This document shows positions 1 through 8,280 of a DNA stretch of 29,486 bases, in pieces. The position numbers were made by a program, and so were the translations under genes. Location of the stretch: positions 1 to 29,486 of the forward strand of contig JAJTIB010000001.1 of the NCBI GenBank assembly GCA_021300075.1, in the 5' to 3' direction. Under the pieces are notes generated by a model, which searched no databases, was not told where the DNA came from, and saw only the letters and a list, made by a program, of their open reading frames with translations. The stretch's first letter is position 1; each line of letters opens with the position of its first letter. This DNA is from Rickettsiales bacterium. Lineage in GTDB: Bacteria > Pseudomonadota > Alphaproteobacteria > Rickettsiales > UBA3002.

Positions 1-404
1 CTTATAGCGCCAAATATGCCTCCGCCTTTTATGGGCCGTTTCGTGAGGCCGTCGGCTCGAAATCGAATCTGGGCAAGGCCGACAAGCGCAGCTATCAGAT
101 GAACCCTGCCAATAGTGAAGAAGCCTTGCGCGAAATCGCCCTCGATCTTGCGGAAGGTGCGGATATGGTCATGGTCAAGCCGGGGCTTTTATATCTTGAT
201 GTGATCGCCCGAGTGCGTGCCGCTTTTCAGGTGCCCGTTTTTGCCTACCATGTCAGCGGGGAATACGCGATGCTGAAATCCGCTGCGGCTGCCGGAATGA
301 TTGACGAAAAAGCGGCACTGATGGAGACGATGCTGGCCTTCAAACGCGCTGGCGCTTCGGCGATATTCACCTATGCGGCGAAAGATCTTGCGGAGTCGCT
401 CTAA
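1..404 (+). CDS. hemB: Delta-aminolevulinic acid dehydratase (porphobilinogen synthase), 3' part
   Basis: HemB condenses two 5-aminolevulinate molecules into porphobilinogen, the second common step of cytosolic tetrapyrrole (heme) synthesis. The gene is cut by the window start. The frame is open from base 3 and gives 133 residues, about the C-terminal 40% of a usual 320-340 aa enzyme. The visible part starts with YSAKYASAFYGPFREA, which carries one active-site lysine (codon at 12-14). The Schiff-base lysine follows in MVMVKPG (codon 177-179), and then the conserved FAYHVSGEYAML segment. The internal ATG at 99 is only the first Met in the visible frame, not the gene start. The stop (402-404) overlaps by three bases the stop of the convergent carboxypeptidase gene, so the two genes share their ends with no room for a separate terminator. 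Identification is firm. Confidence 0.96.
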   Translation, partial: YSAKYASAFYGPFREAVGSKSNLGKADKRSYQMNPANSEEALREIALDLAEGADMVMVKPGLLYLDVIARVRAAFQVPVFAYHVSGEYAMLKSAAAAGMIDEKAALMETMLAFKRAGASAIFTYAAKDLAESL

Positions 405-1786
405 GAATTACCCGTGCGGTAAATGAAACAGGGTGCATTTTTTGCAATCAGTAACTGACAAGCCCCCTTGGCCTGATTTTCCGATATATTCTCGAGTCGT
501 GCACGGTGGATTTTTGCGCTTGCGACAGAACTGGAGCCCACCACTGCAATGCGCGAACCCTTTAGATTTTTTTGTGCCAGCTGATAGGCCTTGGCAGCGG
601 CACGTTCGGCCTGTTTGCGGTCGGAAAACGCACCGACCTGAATGCCCCATTCATTGGATGCGACCTCTGCTATAGATTGTTTCTTGAAGGGCGGCGAAGA
701 TGTTTTCGTATCAAGGCTTGCCACCTGTACGACTACGCGTGGGGCTTGTGGGGGCGGTGCTACGGTATCGCTTGGCTTTACTATGATTCGTGTAGCTGTC
801 GGCGAGGAGCGGGGTGACTGCCAGGGAAGCGGTGTGCTGCCTGGCGGCTGGTCGGCAGCAGCGAGTGCTACGGGGGCTTTCAGATCTACCGGAAGATTAC
901 TCGCATTCACGATGGGTTTTGGGCCGCCTCCGCGACTTGCCATGACGCGGTAGGTTTGGGTGAGTAACGTAATCATCCGGTCGTCGCGCCATTTGGCAGT
1001 ACCGCCGCCCAGAACGACACCGATAATCGATTGTCCGCCACGATTGGCCGAAGTCACGAGATTGAAACCGGAGGCGATGGTGTAGCCGGTCTTAATGCCA
1101 TCCGCCCCAGTGAAGCGGCCAAGCACCCGGTTATGAGTGTAGTAAGTGACCCCTTTCCAGCTGAATTGTTCATCCTTAAAATAGCCGTAATAATTTGGGA
1201 AATCGCGTTTGAGAGCGATGCCGAGCTTGGCCATGTCGCGTGCGGTGGTCACCTGCGCTGAATTGGGCAGGCCATTGGGGTTTTCAAAATTGGTATTCCG
1301 CATTCCCAGTGCCCGCGCCTTAGCATTCATCATCTCGGCGAATCCTGCCTCCGACTTGCCGAGATATTCGGCGACAACGACGGCTACGTCATTTGCAGAG
1401 CGGATAATGAGGGCGCGGATGGCGGTATTAACCGGTACAGTATCCCCGGGGGAGAGGCTGATGTTGGTCTGCGGTTGAATGGCAGCTTTAGCCGAGACGG
1501 GCATACGGGTATCCATCTTGACCTTGCCATTTTCCAGCGCCTCAAAAAGCAGGTAGAGCGTCATCATTTTGGTGAGGGAGGCCGGTGAGCGGCGGACGTC
1601 TGCATTCTGGGCATGCAGCACTTCGCCCGTTTTTGTATCAAGCACATAGGCGGCATAGCGCGGATCGTTTATACCTGATTTGGGGACGTATTTTGTGCGT
1701 GGGCGTGAGGCCAGCGCCTCTACCGGCGCCACAAGCGCCGTTGCCAGTAAGGTGGCCAGTATCATCAAACCTAAGCGCCGTATCAT
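401..1786 (-). CDS. D-alanyl-D-alanine carboxypeptidase (S11 family) with C-terminal SPOR domain
   Basis: A periplasmic penicillin-binding protein that removes the terminal D-Ala from peptidoglycan stem peptides. With the start at 1786 it is 461 aa and begins MIRRLGLMILATLLATALVA, a clear Sec signal peptide ending near ALAS. A longer frame reaches an ATG at 1846 but would add 20 non-hydrophobic residues ahead of the signal, so 1786 is preferred. All three serine-DD-peptidase motifs are present: SLTK (nucleophile Ser), SAN (in RSANDVAVVV) and KTG (in DGIKTGYT). After a Pro-rich linker the last 80 residues look like a SPOR domain (WGIQVGAFSDRKQAE...), which in this family binds denuded septal glycan. 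The combination suggests action at the division site. It is divergent from the helicase gene; the roughly 200 bp between them must hold both promoters, but I see no convincing pair of boxes. Which Dac paralogue it is cannot be told. Confidence 0.93.
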   Translation of the reverse strand: MIRRLGLMILATLLATALVAPVEALASRPRTKYVPKSGINDPRYAAYVLDTKTGEVLHAQNADVRRSPASLTKMMTLYLLFEALENGKVKMDTRMPVSAKAAIQPQTNISLSPGDTVPVNTAIRALIIRSANDVAVVVAEYLGKSEAGFAEMMNAKARALGMRNTNFENPNGLPNSAQVTTARDMAKLGIALKRDFPNYYGYFKDEQFSWKGVTYYTHNRVLGRFTGADGIKTGYTIASGFNLVTSANRGGQSIIGVVLGGGTAKWRDDRMITLLTQTYRVMASRGGGPKPIVNASNLPVDLKAPVALAAADQPPGSTPLPWQSPRSSPTATRIIVKPSDTVAPPPQAPRVVVQVASLDTKTSSPPFKKQSIAEVASNEWGIQVGAFSDRKQAERAAAKAYQLAQKNLKGSRIAVVGSSSVASAKIHRARLENISENQAKGACQLLIAKNAPCFIYRTGNS

Positions 1787-1984
1787 TCGAGTTTCCGTTG
1801 TTCTCAATTTTATCAGGGTGCGTGAAGCGTAACGCCAGATCCACATTCACTGCAACTATTTGCACACGCATTCACTTCCCGGGCAATTATTTTCCCTCTT
1901 CGTGTGGACAAACGGAACCTCTTTGCTTGTGTCGCTTTGCACTCAGGGTCTATGCATAGATCTAACATGTATGTAGCCAGCCCG

Positions 1985-4177
1985 ATGAAAAATTCTTTGC
2001 ACGAGCTCTCTCACCTTGCGGGTCTGAACCCCGAGCAGCGTGATGCAGCAACGACGACTGAAGGCGCATTGCTGGTGCTTGCGGGTGCGGGCACGGGGAA
2101 AACCAAAGTGCTGACGACACGCATTGCTCATCTGCTTGTGACTAAACGTGCCTTTGCTGGCCAGATTCTGGCAGTGACATTCACCAATAAGGCCGCGCTG
2201 GAGATGCGCGAGCGTGTAACCCGCCTTCTGGTTGAAAGCGGGCTGGAGCCTGAGGTATCAGGCAGTCTGTGGCTGGGCACGTTTCATGCGATTGGTGCGC
2301 GGATACTGCGCCGTCATGCCGAGCTCGTCGGGCTGACACCGCAATTCACCATTCTCGACGACGACGACCAGCAGCGCCTTATCAAGCAATTACTGGTGGC
2401 TGCGAATATCGATCATCAGAAATTTCCCCCGCGCGCGGTGTTATATAAAATCCAAAGCTGGAAAGATCGCGGACTTACCCCCGACAAGGTGACGACTGAA
2501 TCTGGTGATTATTCGGTTGAGCAGATCGCCGCTAGGCTTTACCCGGTCTATCAGCATCGCCTCAAGACCCTCAACTGCACTGATTTCGGCGATTTATTAC
2601 TGCACAACCTGACAATTTTTGCCGCGCATTCGGGCATACTTCAGGAATACGCACAGCGTTTCAAATATATTCTGGTGGATGAATATCAAGACGCTAACAC
2701 TGCCCAATATCTCTGGCTGCGTCTGTTGGCGCTGGGTCATAAGAACCTTTGTTGTGTGGGGGATGATGATCAGTCCATCTATGGCTGGCGCGGCGCGGAG
2801 GTTGGCAATATCCTTAAATTTGAGCAGGACTTTCCTGCCGCTACCATCATTCGTCTGGAACGCAATTACCGCTCCACCGCACCTATCCTCAAAGCGGCTT
2901 CAGCACTCATTTCTCATAACCAGTCGCGTCTTGGTAAAACCCTGTGGACGGAAGGCGAGGGCGGCGCGCTCCTGCGGGTGAAATCGGTTTGGGACGATGC
3001 CGAGGAAGCGCGTTTTGTGGGCGAGGAGATCGAAGCCTATCAGCGCGACGGAATTTCCCTCGCGCAGATGGCGGTGCTGGTGCGGGCGGGCTATCAGACC
3101 CGCGCTTTTGAGGAACGGTTCCTGACGCTTGCCATTCCCTACCGTGTTATTGGCGGCTTACGCTTTTACGAGCGCCTCGAGATTCGCGACGCGGTGGCTT
3201 ATCTGAGGATCATCCATCAGCCGCATGACGATCTGGCGTTTGAGCGTATCATCAACACGCCCAAGCGCGGCATTGGCAAGGCCACGCTTGAACAGTTGCA
3301 TCAAGCGGCACGGGCGGGGAATTGTTCGCTTTATCAAGCGCTCACGCAGTTACTGTCAAGCCATGCCATCAAAGGCAAAACCGCCCAGACATTGGGTGGT
3401 TTGCTCGCTCGATTTGATCATTGGCGAAGTTTGACACAGGAAAAAACAGTGGGTGAATTGGCCGATCTGATGCTTGAAGAGTCTGGCTACCGCGCCATGT
3501 GGCAGTCGGATAATTCGCCCGAGGCTGCCGGTCGTATCGAAAATTTGCGCGAGTTGGTGCGCGCACTCGGGGAATTTAAGGATCTCGACAGTTTTCTCGA
3601 ACATGTCGGCCTGGTGACAGAGGGTGCGGCGCAAGCGGCTGAGGCAATGGTCAGCATCATGACGCTCCATGCCGCCAAGGGCCTAGAATTCGATGCGGTA
3701 TTTCTGACTGGCTGGGAGGAGGGTTTGTTTCCTTCGCAGCGCACGCTCGATGAGATGGGTGCACGCGGATTGGAGGAGGAGCGTAGGCTTGCTTATGTGG
3801 GTATCACCCGGGCGCGCAAACATCTGACCATCAGCCACGCTGCCAACCGGCGCATTTATAATCAATGGCAATCCTCGCTGCCATCGCGGTTCCTGACGGA
3901 ATTACCCGAGGACGTGGTTGAATTGATGGATGGTGGGCCTTACGCCCAGCGTGCTTCGGGGCCGCAATTGTTCCAAAAAGAAGCGGCAATGATTCTGGCG
4001 GGGCGGGTTACGCCCGTCCCCGAAACCCCGCTAGCGGCGCTACGCAAGGGTGTGCGGGTGAAGCACGAGCAATTCGGTTATGGCGTGGTGCTGGGTGTCG
4101 AGGGCGACCATCTGCAGATTGCTTTCAAACATGCCGGCATCAAAAAAATGCTCGCCGATTATGTAGAAGTGGCGTGA
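1985..4177 (+). CDS. uvrD: ATP-dependent DNA helicase, UvrD/PcrA type (SF1A)
   Basis: A 3'-5' helicase of nucleotide-excision and mismatch repair and replication-fork processing. The superfamily-1 motifs appear in order: Walker A AGAGTGKT (Lys39), TFTNKAALEM, GTFHAIGARI, DEYQD of Walker B (Asp232/Glu233), VGDDDQSIYGWRGA, LERNYRS, MTLHAAKGLEFDAVF and YVGITRARKHL. The last 40 residues (VKHEQFGYGVVLGVEG...) look like the Tudor-like tail of UvrD/PcrA. The frame is open back to an ATG at 1904, with others at 1952 and 1967. I chose 1985 because MKNSLHELSHLAGLNPEQRD aligns with the usual UvrD N-terminus, giving 730 aa, a normal length; no strong Shine-Dalgarno settles the choice. The gene is convergent with glmS, 124 bp apart; that gap holds short palindromes but no obvious terminator. 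The UvrD versus PcrA name is a convention; the function is secure. Confidence 0.94.
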   Translation: MKNSLHELSHLAGLNPEQRDAATTTEGALLVLAGAGTGKTKVLTTRIAHLLVTKRAFAGQILAVTFTNKAALEMRERVTRLLVESGLEPEVSGSLWLGTFHAIGARILRRHAELVGLTPQFTILDDDDQQRLIKQLLVAANIDHQKFPPRAVLYKIQSWKDRGLTPDKVTTESGDYSVEQIAARLYPVYQHRLKTLNCTDFGDLLLHNLTIFAAHSGILQEYAQRFKYILVDEYQDANTAQYLWLRLLALGHKNLCCVGDDDQSIYGWRGAEVGNILKFEQDFPAATIIRLERNYRSTAPILKAASALISHNQSRLGKTLWTEGEGGALLRVKSVWDDAEEARFVGEEIEAYQRDGISLAQMAVLVRAGYQTRAFEERFLTLAIPYRVIGGLRFYERLEIRDAVAYLRIIHQPHDDLAFERIINTPKRGIGKATLEQLHQAARAGNCSLYQALTQLLSSHAIKGKTAQTLGGLLARFDHWRSLTQEKTVGELADLMLEESGYRAMWQSDNSPEAAGRIENLRELVRALGEFKDLDSFLEHVGLVTEGAAQAAEAMVSIMTLHAAKGLEFDAVFLTGWEEGLFPSQRTLDEMGARGLEEERRLAYVGITRARKHLTISHAANRRIYNQWQSSLPSRFLTELPEDVVELMDGGPYAQRASGPQLFQKEAAMILAGRVTPVPETPLAALRKGVRVKHEQFGYGVVLGVEGDHLQIAFKHAGIKKMLADYVEVA

Positions 4178-4301
4178 GTTCAAAACGCAGAAGCCCCAAG
4201 AATTCAGCGCCCATCGGCAGTGATGAGGAAAGCGATAGAAGTGAAGTCACTGAGCCAAACCGGTTCGCCTTCTTTTGCGCTTCAGGCTTCCGGTCCCCGC
4301 C

Positions 4302-6125
4302 TTACTCCACCGTCACTGACTTGGCGAGGTTGCGCGGCTGATCTACGTCTGTACCTTTCAGCACGGCGGTGTGGTAGGCCAGCAATTGCACCGGCACGGC
4401 GTAAAGTATCGGCGCCACAAAGGGGTGAACCTTGGGCAGGGTGATGCTTTCGGTCACAATATCCCCAAGCGCTTTCACCCCGTCACTATCCCCTAGTGCG
4501 ACGATTTTCCCTCCGCGTGCGGCAGCTTCCTGAATGTTACTGGCGGTTTTTTCAAACCAGCCATCACTGGGCGCGATTGCAATCACAGGCACGGATTCAT
4601 CGATCAGCGCGATTGGCCCATGTTTCATTTCTCCTGCTGCGTAGCCCTCGGCATGAATGTAGGAGATTTCCTTCATCTTAAGCGCGGCTTCAAGTGCGAT
4701 TGCGTAAGACGTGCCGCGGCCAATAAAAAGCATGTCGCGCGCATGCTGAATGCGGCCGGCGAGTGCCTGAATTGCCTCGTCATGATGGAGGATTTCACTC
4801 ACCCGCGCAGGCACTTCCGCAAGCGCATGGGTGAGACGGGCGATTTCCGCTGGGTCAATCGTACCGCGTGCTTCAGCCAGCGCGATTGCGAAACAGGCGA
4901 GCACCGTTAACTGCGTGGTGAAGGCTTTGGTTGAGGCGACGCCAATTTCTGGCCCGGCATGGGTTTCAAGTATAGCCGAGGCCGCATGCGCCATACTGCT
5001 TTCGGGGACATTGATAACGGCGACGGTGGGCTGTCCCTGACCAGCGGCATATTTCATCGCTGCCAGCGTATCCGCCGTTTCGCCTGATTGCGAGATGGCG
5101 ATCGTCAGCCCGCCCCTCGCCATGACCGGCTCGCGGTAGCGGAATTCGGACGCCACGTCGATATCCACAGAGATTTTGGCCAGTGATTCAATCCAGTACC
5201 GTGCCACTAATCCGGCGTAGTACGACGTCCCGCAGGCGACGAGGGTGACGCGCGTGATATCTTTAAGTGCAAACGGCAGGGGCGGCAGGGTGATGCGCGA
5301 AGTGTTCGGGTTGTAGTGCACATTCAGGGTTTCACCGATGACGGTGGGCTGCTCGAAAATTTCCTTCTGCATATAATGGCGGTAATCGCCCTTGCCGATG
5401 GCCGCTCCGGTCATGGCTGTCACCTTGATGGTGCGGGTGACTTCCTTATCGTTCACGTCGAAAATTACCGCGCCTTCTGGCGTGATTCTGGCCCAATCGC
5501 CCTCGTCGAGATAACAGATTTTTCGGCTCAGTGGCGCCAGCGCCACTGCGTCTGACCCAAGATAGGTTGCGCCGTCACCAAAACCAATCGCAAGCGGCGC
5601 ACCGCGCCGTGCGGCATAAAGCGTATCCGGTGTTGCGGAAAAAATAATCCCCAGTGCAAACGCGCCTTCCAGCCTCCGCAGGCAGGCCGCCACCGCTTCA
5701 TGCGGGGTTTTACCCTGATGCAACAGGTCGGTGATAAGGTGGGGGATGACTTCGGTGTCGGTCTGGCTGATGAAGCGGCAACCTCTGGACTCAAGCTCGG
5801 CCTTGAGCGTGTGGAAATTTTCGATAATGCCATTATGCACCACCGCGACTTCGGCGGTGGCGTGGGGATGGGCGTTAGTTTCATTTGGTGCGCCATGGGT
5901 AGCCCAGCGCGTGTGGCCGATGCCGGTCGTGCCCATGAGTGGTTCTTTCTCGAGCAAATCAGCAAGATTTTTGAGTTTACCCTCAGCGCGGCGACGTTCG
6001 ATTCTACCATTTACGATCGTCGCCATTCCCGCTGAATCATAGCCGCGATATTCCAGCCGCTCAAGCGCCGCGAGCAGAAGCCCTGCCGCTGGCGTCTTTC
6101 CTGTGATGCCGATAATACCGCACAT
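4302..6125 (-). CDS. glmS: Glutamine--fructose-6-phosphate aminotransferase (isomerizing)
   Basis: Makes glucosamine-6-phosphate from fructose-6-phosphate and glutamine, the entry to UDP-GlcNAc for peptidoglycan, LPS and the uronic-acid pathway encoded at the end of this window. The start is set by MCGIIGITG: after Met removal Cys becomes the N-terminal glutaminase nucleophile, so the in-frame ATG 39 bases upstream (6164) is rejected. The product is 607 aa, matching the family. The N-terminal Ntn-hydrolase half shows GHTRWATHG. The C-terminal half has two SIS sugar-isomerase modules (CGTSYYAGLVARYW, SQSGETADTLAA, STKAFTTQL, then GRGTSYAIALEAALKMKE and EGYAAGEMKHGP) and ends NLAKSVTVE as in classical GlmS. 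A GAGG ribosome site lies about 9 bases ahead of the start and is partly buried in an inverted repeat (see that entry). glmU is not adjacent. Confidence 0.97.
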   Translation of the reverse strand: MCGIIGITGKTPAAGLLLAALERLEYRGYDSAGMATIVNGRIERRRAEGKLKNLADLLEKEPLMGTTGIGHTRWATHGAPNETNAHPHATAEVAVVHNGIIENFHTLKAELESRGCRFISQTDTEVIPHLITDLLHQGKTPHEAVAACLRRLEGAFALGIIFSATPDTLYAARRGAPLAIGFGDGATYLGSDAVALAPLSRKICYLDEGDWARITPEGAVIFDVNDKEVTRTIKVTAMTGAAIGKGDYRHYMQKEIFEQPTVIGETLNVHYNPNTSRITLPPLPFALKDITRVTLVACGTSYYAGLVARYWIESLAKISVDIDVASEFRYREPVMARGGLTIAISQSGETADTLAAMKYAAGQGQPTVAVINVPESSMAHAASAILETHAGPEIGVASTKAFTTQLTVLACFAIALAEARGTIDPAEIARLTHALAEVPARVSEILHHDEAIQALAGRIQHARDMLFIGRGTSYAIALEAALKMKEISYIHAEGYAAGEMKHGPIALIDESVPVIAIAPSDGWFEKTASNIQEAAARGGKIVALGDSDGVKALGDIVTESITLPKVHPFVAPILYAVPVQLLAYHTAVLKGTDVDQPRNLAKSVTVE

Positions 6126-6128
6126 GCA

Positions 6129-6154
6129 ATCGAACCTCGCAATACTGGTTCGAT
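6129..6154 (-). promoter_or_regulatory. Inverted repeat in the glmS leader covering the ribosome binding site
   Basis: On the glmS strand the leader reads ATCGAACC, a 10-nt loop, then GGTTCGAT, then TGC and the ATG. The two 8-base arms are perfectly complementary. The last two bases of the GAGG Shine-Dalgarno lie inside the 3' arm, and the hairpin ends three bases before the start codon. If it folds in the mRNA it should reduce ribosome access. A second small stem immediately upstream (GATGC-TATC-GCATC, 6152-6165) shares three bases with the 5' arm, so the two may compete. In E. coli, glmS translation is limited by a ribosome-site-masking structure that the small RNA GlmZ opens; similarity here is inference only, with no homology claimed. 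Confidence 0.5.
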
Positions 6155-6183
6155 GCGATAGCATCTGCCCTTATGCCTCGCAA

Positions 6184-6202
6184 TCGTTATATTATGTAAC
6201 GA
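6184..6202. promoter_or_regulatory. Operator-like inverted repeat between glmS and the histidine kinase gene
   Basis: The perfect 6-bp arms TCGTTA and TAACGA, separated by the AT-rich 7-mer TATTATG, lie in the divergent region between glmS (start 6125) and the sensor kinase (start 6266 or 6284). The size and symmetry suit a dimeric regulator, and the AT-rich centre could overlap a -10 region for either gene. No regulator can be assigned from sequence alone; a short palindrome of this length may also occur by chance. Confidence 0.3.
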
Positions 6203-6265
6203 AGAGTGAAGAAGTGACTGCATTATGGGTTGTTTTGGCGTTTTTGCTAGAAGCTCAGTGCGTGG

Positions 6266-7771
6266 ATGATTATAACCAACACCATGAGCTTGTCGGTACA
6301 GCAATGGATGCAGCGCGGCGTTCTTTTCCTCAGCCTGATGCTGCTTGGCTTATTGTTGGTAGTGTTGTTTTTCATTGGCACGTCCTATCTGCGCCAGAAT
6401 GCCCTGCGCGAAATGACTATGCAGGCGCAGATGTTTGATTCTTTCTTTAACCAGGGGGTAGAAGCGAGTCCGAAGATCTTCACCCTGGCATTGCAGCCGA
6501 TGATGGCGAATCCGCAATTGCAGGTTATCTGTCTGGAGCGCCAAGGCGGCACGATGCTCTCGGGCTGGCAGCGCGGCAAAGGCGAAATTTCCGGCGAGCA
6601 GTGCCTCCAACAATTTCAGACGCTGGAAAATAACTGGTCTTCGGTGGCGCTGCGTTATCCGTTGAGGTTTGTTTCTGCTGGTGCGACTGAGCGTGCCACA
6701 CTATGGCTCATGGTCGATTTGCCTTCGGTATTTTACCATTTTCAGGCGCTTGTTTTGGCGGTGCTGGCGGCGGTGCTCTTCTTTATTGCGGTAAGTTTTC
6801 TTTTTATTCAGCGCCTAAAAGTCATTCTGCTGCGTCCCGTGCGTCAGATTTCCAATACGGCTCAGCGCGTCTCGCTTTATAAGGATTTTTCGCTGCGGGT
6901 GACGCCAGGCCCCTTGATGGCTGTGCCGCGAGAGATTGGCGCGCTGATTGATTCGTTTAATGCCATGCTGCGTGAGATTGAAGATCGCGACGGTAAGTTG
7001 CTGCGTAAAACCGTGGAAATCGAAAAAGCCCGTCAGTTGGCTGAGGCTGCGAACGTTGCGAAATCACAGTTTCTGGCAAATATCAGCCATGAACTACGTA
7101 CCCCGCTTAATGCGATTTTGGGCTTTTCCACCATGATCAAGGACCAGCAGCATGGGCAGCTTTCACCGGAAAAAACTTTCGAATATGCGCGTGACATTCA
7201 TGATTCCGGCCAACATCTGCTCACGATTATCAATGACGTGCTCGATTTAAGCCGCGCCGAGGCGGGAAAACTTACCATTCATTACGAACAGGTTTTGCTG
7301 TCGCGCGTTATTGACAAGGCGGTGCATATGGTCGCCGGGCGGGCGCGCGAAGGTGGGGTGACTATTACCCTCGAGGTTGCCGAGAAAATGCCACGGCTGG
7401 TAGCCGATAAGGTGCGGATTCTTCAGATCCTGTTGAACTTGCTGTCCAATGCAGTGAAGTTCACCGATCCCGGTGGCCAGGTGACAGTCCGTGCCTGGGC
7501 AGAGGCGGGGGTGAATGGGGTGCATTATTTTATAATTGAGATAGTAGATACTGGTGTTGGAATGACGGCCGAAGAAGTGAAAGTAGCCTTCCATAATTTC
7601 GCGCAGGCGGATTCCGACCTGAACCGAAAATATCAAGGCGCGGGGCTGGGTCTTCCGCTTACTCACAAGCTGGTGGAATTGCATCACGGTAAGATTACTA
7701 TCAAAAGTGAAAAGGGCAAGGGTACGACCGTACATGTTCGTTTAGTATCCAATCCCGCATTGCTTGATTAA
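6266..7771 (+). CDS. Membrane sensor histidine kinase (HAMP-HisKA-HATPase)
   Basis: An inner-membrane two-component sensor of 501 aa. A first membrane segment (about residues 18-42, VLFLSLMLLGLLLVVLFFIG) is followed by an extracytoplasmic region of about 115 residues that I do not recognise, and a second segment (about 160-182). Next come a HAMP linker, a HisKA domain with the phospho-acceptor in SHELRTPLNAI (His275), and a HATPase_c domain with N box LLNLLSNAVKFTD, G1 box DTGVGM and G2 box GAGLGLPLTHKLVELHHG. There is no PAS or receiver domain and no response regulator gene nearby, so it is an orphan kinase here. The start at 6266 is uncertain; ATG 6284 would drop six residues, and neither has a good Shine-Dalgarno. 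The next gene, an LdtR-like regulator, begins 48 bp downstream on the same strand and may be cotranscribed. The ligand is unknown. Confidence 0.92.
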   Translation: MIITNTMSLSVQQWMQRGVLFLSLMLLGLLLVVLFFIGTSYLRQNALREMTMQAQMFDSFFNQGVEASPKIFTLALQPMMANPQLQVICLERQGGTMLSGWQRGKGEISGEQCLQQFQTLENNWSSVALRYPLRFVSAGATERATLWLMVDLPSVFYHFQALVLAVLAAVLFFIAVSFLFIQRLKVILLRPVRQISNTAQRVSLYKDFSLRVTPGPLMAVPREIGALIDSFNAMLREIEDRDGKLLRKTVEIEKARQLAEAANVAKSQFLANISHELRTPLNAILGFSTMIKDQQHGQLSPEKTFEYARDIHDSGQHLLTIINDVLDLSRAEAGKLTIHYEQVLLSRVIDKAVHMVAGRAREGGVTITLEVAEKMPRLVADKVRILQILLNLLSNAVKFTDPGGQVTVRAWAEAGVNGVHYFIIEIVDTGVGMTAEEVKVAFHNFAQADSDLNRKYQGAGLGLPLTHKLVELHHGKITIKSEKGKGTTVHVRLVSNPALLD

Positions 7772-7819
7772 CGTTGCGAGCTATGGCATGAATTTAAAAA
7801 CCCGCTAAAGGAGAGTTGC

Positions 7820-8272
7820 TTGAAACAGATTTATCTTGATACTATTTTGCTGATTGAACGCCTGCATCGGCGCTTTCTGGACGTAGTGAAAACCGAACTT
7901 GATAAACACAAGTTCGAAGACATCAACAACGTCCAGACCCTGATTCTCTACAACATTGGGCGCGACCAGTTGACGGTGGGGGAGCTTACTAATCGTGGCT
8001 ATTATCTGGGTACGAATGTCTCCTATAACGTTAAAAACCTCGTGGAGAATGGTTACTTGGTGCAGGAGAAATCACCCCATGACAAACGCTCTACCCGCGT
8101 CAGTCTCTCTGAAAAGGGTCTGAAATTAGTCGATCAAGTGGATGCGTTGTTCGAGCGTAACGTGCAGGAAATCGGTCAATTATCCCCTGGCCTTGCACTC
8201 TTGACGGAAACCAATGCTAACATGCACAAGCTGGAGCGTTACTGGACAGATTATATTAATCGCCTGCGTTAG
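7820..8272 (+). CDS. ldtR: LdtR-like MarR-family winged-helix regulator (TTG start)
   Basis: A 150-aa transcription factor. The sequence resembles the alphaproteobacterial LdtR group: YLDTILLIERLHRRFLDVVK at the N-terminus, INNVQTLILYNIG, the recognition region GELTNRGYYLGTNVSYNVKNLVENGYL, and the wing with HDKRSTRVSLSEKG. LdtR was described in Liberibacter and Sinorhizobium as controlling an L,D-transpeptidase and stress tolerance. Translation starts at TTG: a strong AAAGGAG (7807-7813) lies six bases ahead, and the protein begins at the expected K-Q-I-Y-L-D. The gene sits 48 bp after a sensor kinase and eight bases before a TAXI solute-binding protein, suggesting an operon. No transpeptidase gene is in view. 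The family match is from memory of its conserved blocks; the regulated genes here are unknown. Confidence 0.85.
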   Translation: MKQIYLDTILLIERLHRRFLDVVKTELDKHKFEDINNVQTLILYNIGRDQLTVGELTNRGYYLGTNVSYNVKNLVENGYLVQEKSPHDKRSTRVSLSEKGLKLVDQVDALFERNVQEIGQLSPGLALLTETNANMHKLERYWTDYINRLR

Positions 8273-8280
8273 GAATTTTT

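Noticed and set aside
1904..1984. Upstream ATG codons for the UvrD gene
   Set aside because: The extra 27 residues do not resemble the family N-terminus and no ribosome site favours them; still possible.
1787..1984. Promoter boxes between the carboxypeptidase and helicase genes (for example TTGCAC at 1937 with TCTAAC)
   Set aside because: Box matches and spacing are too weak to call by eye.
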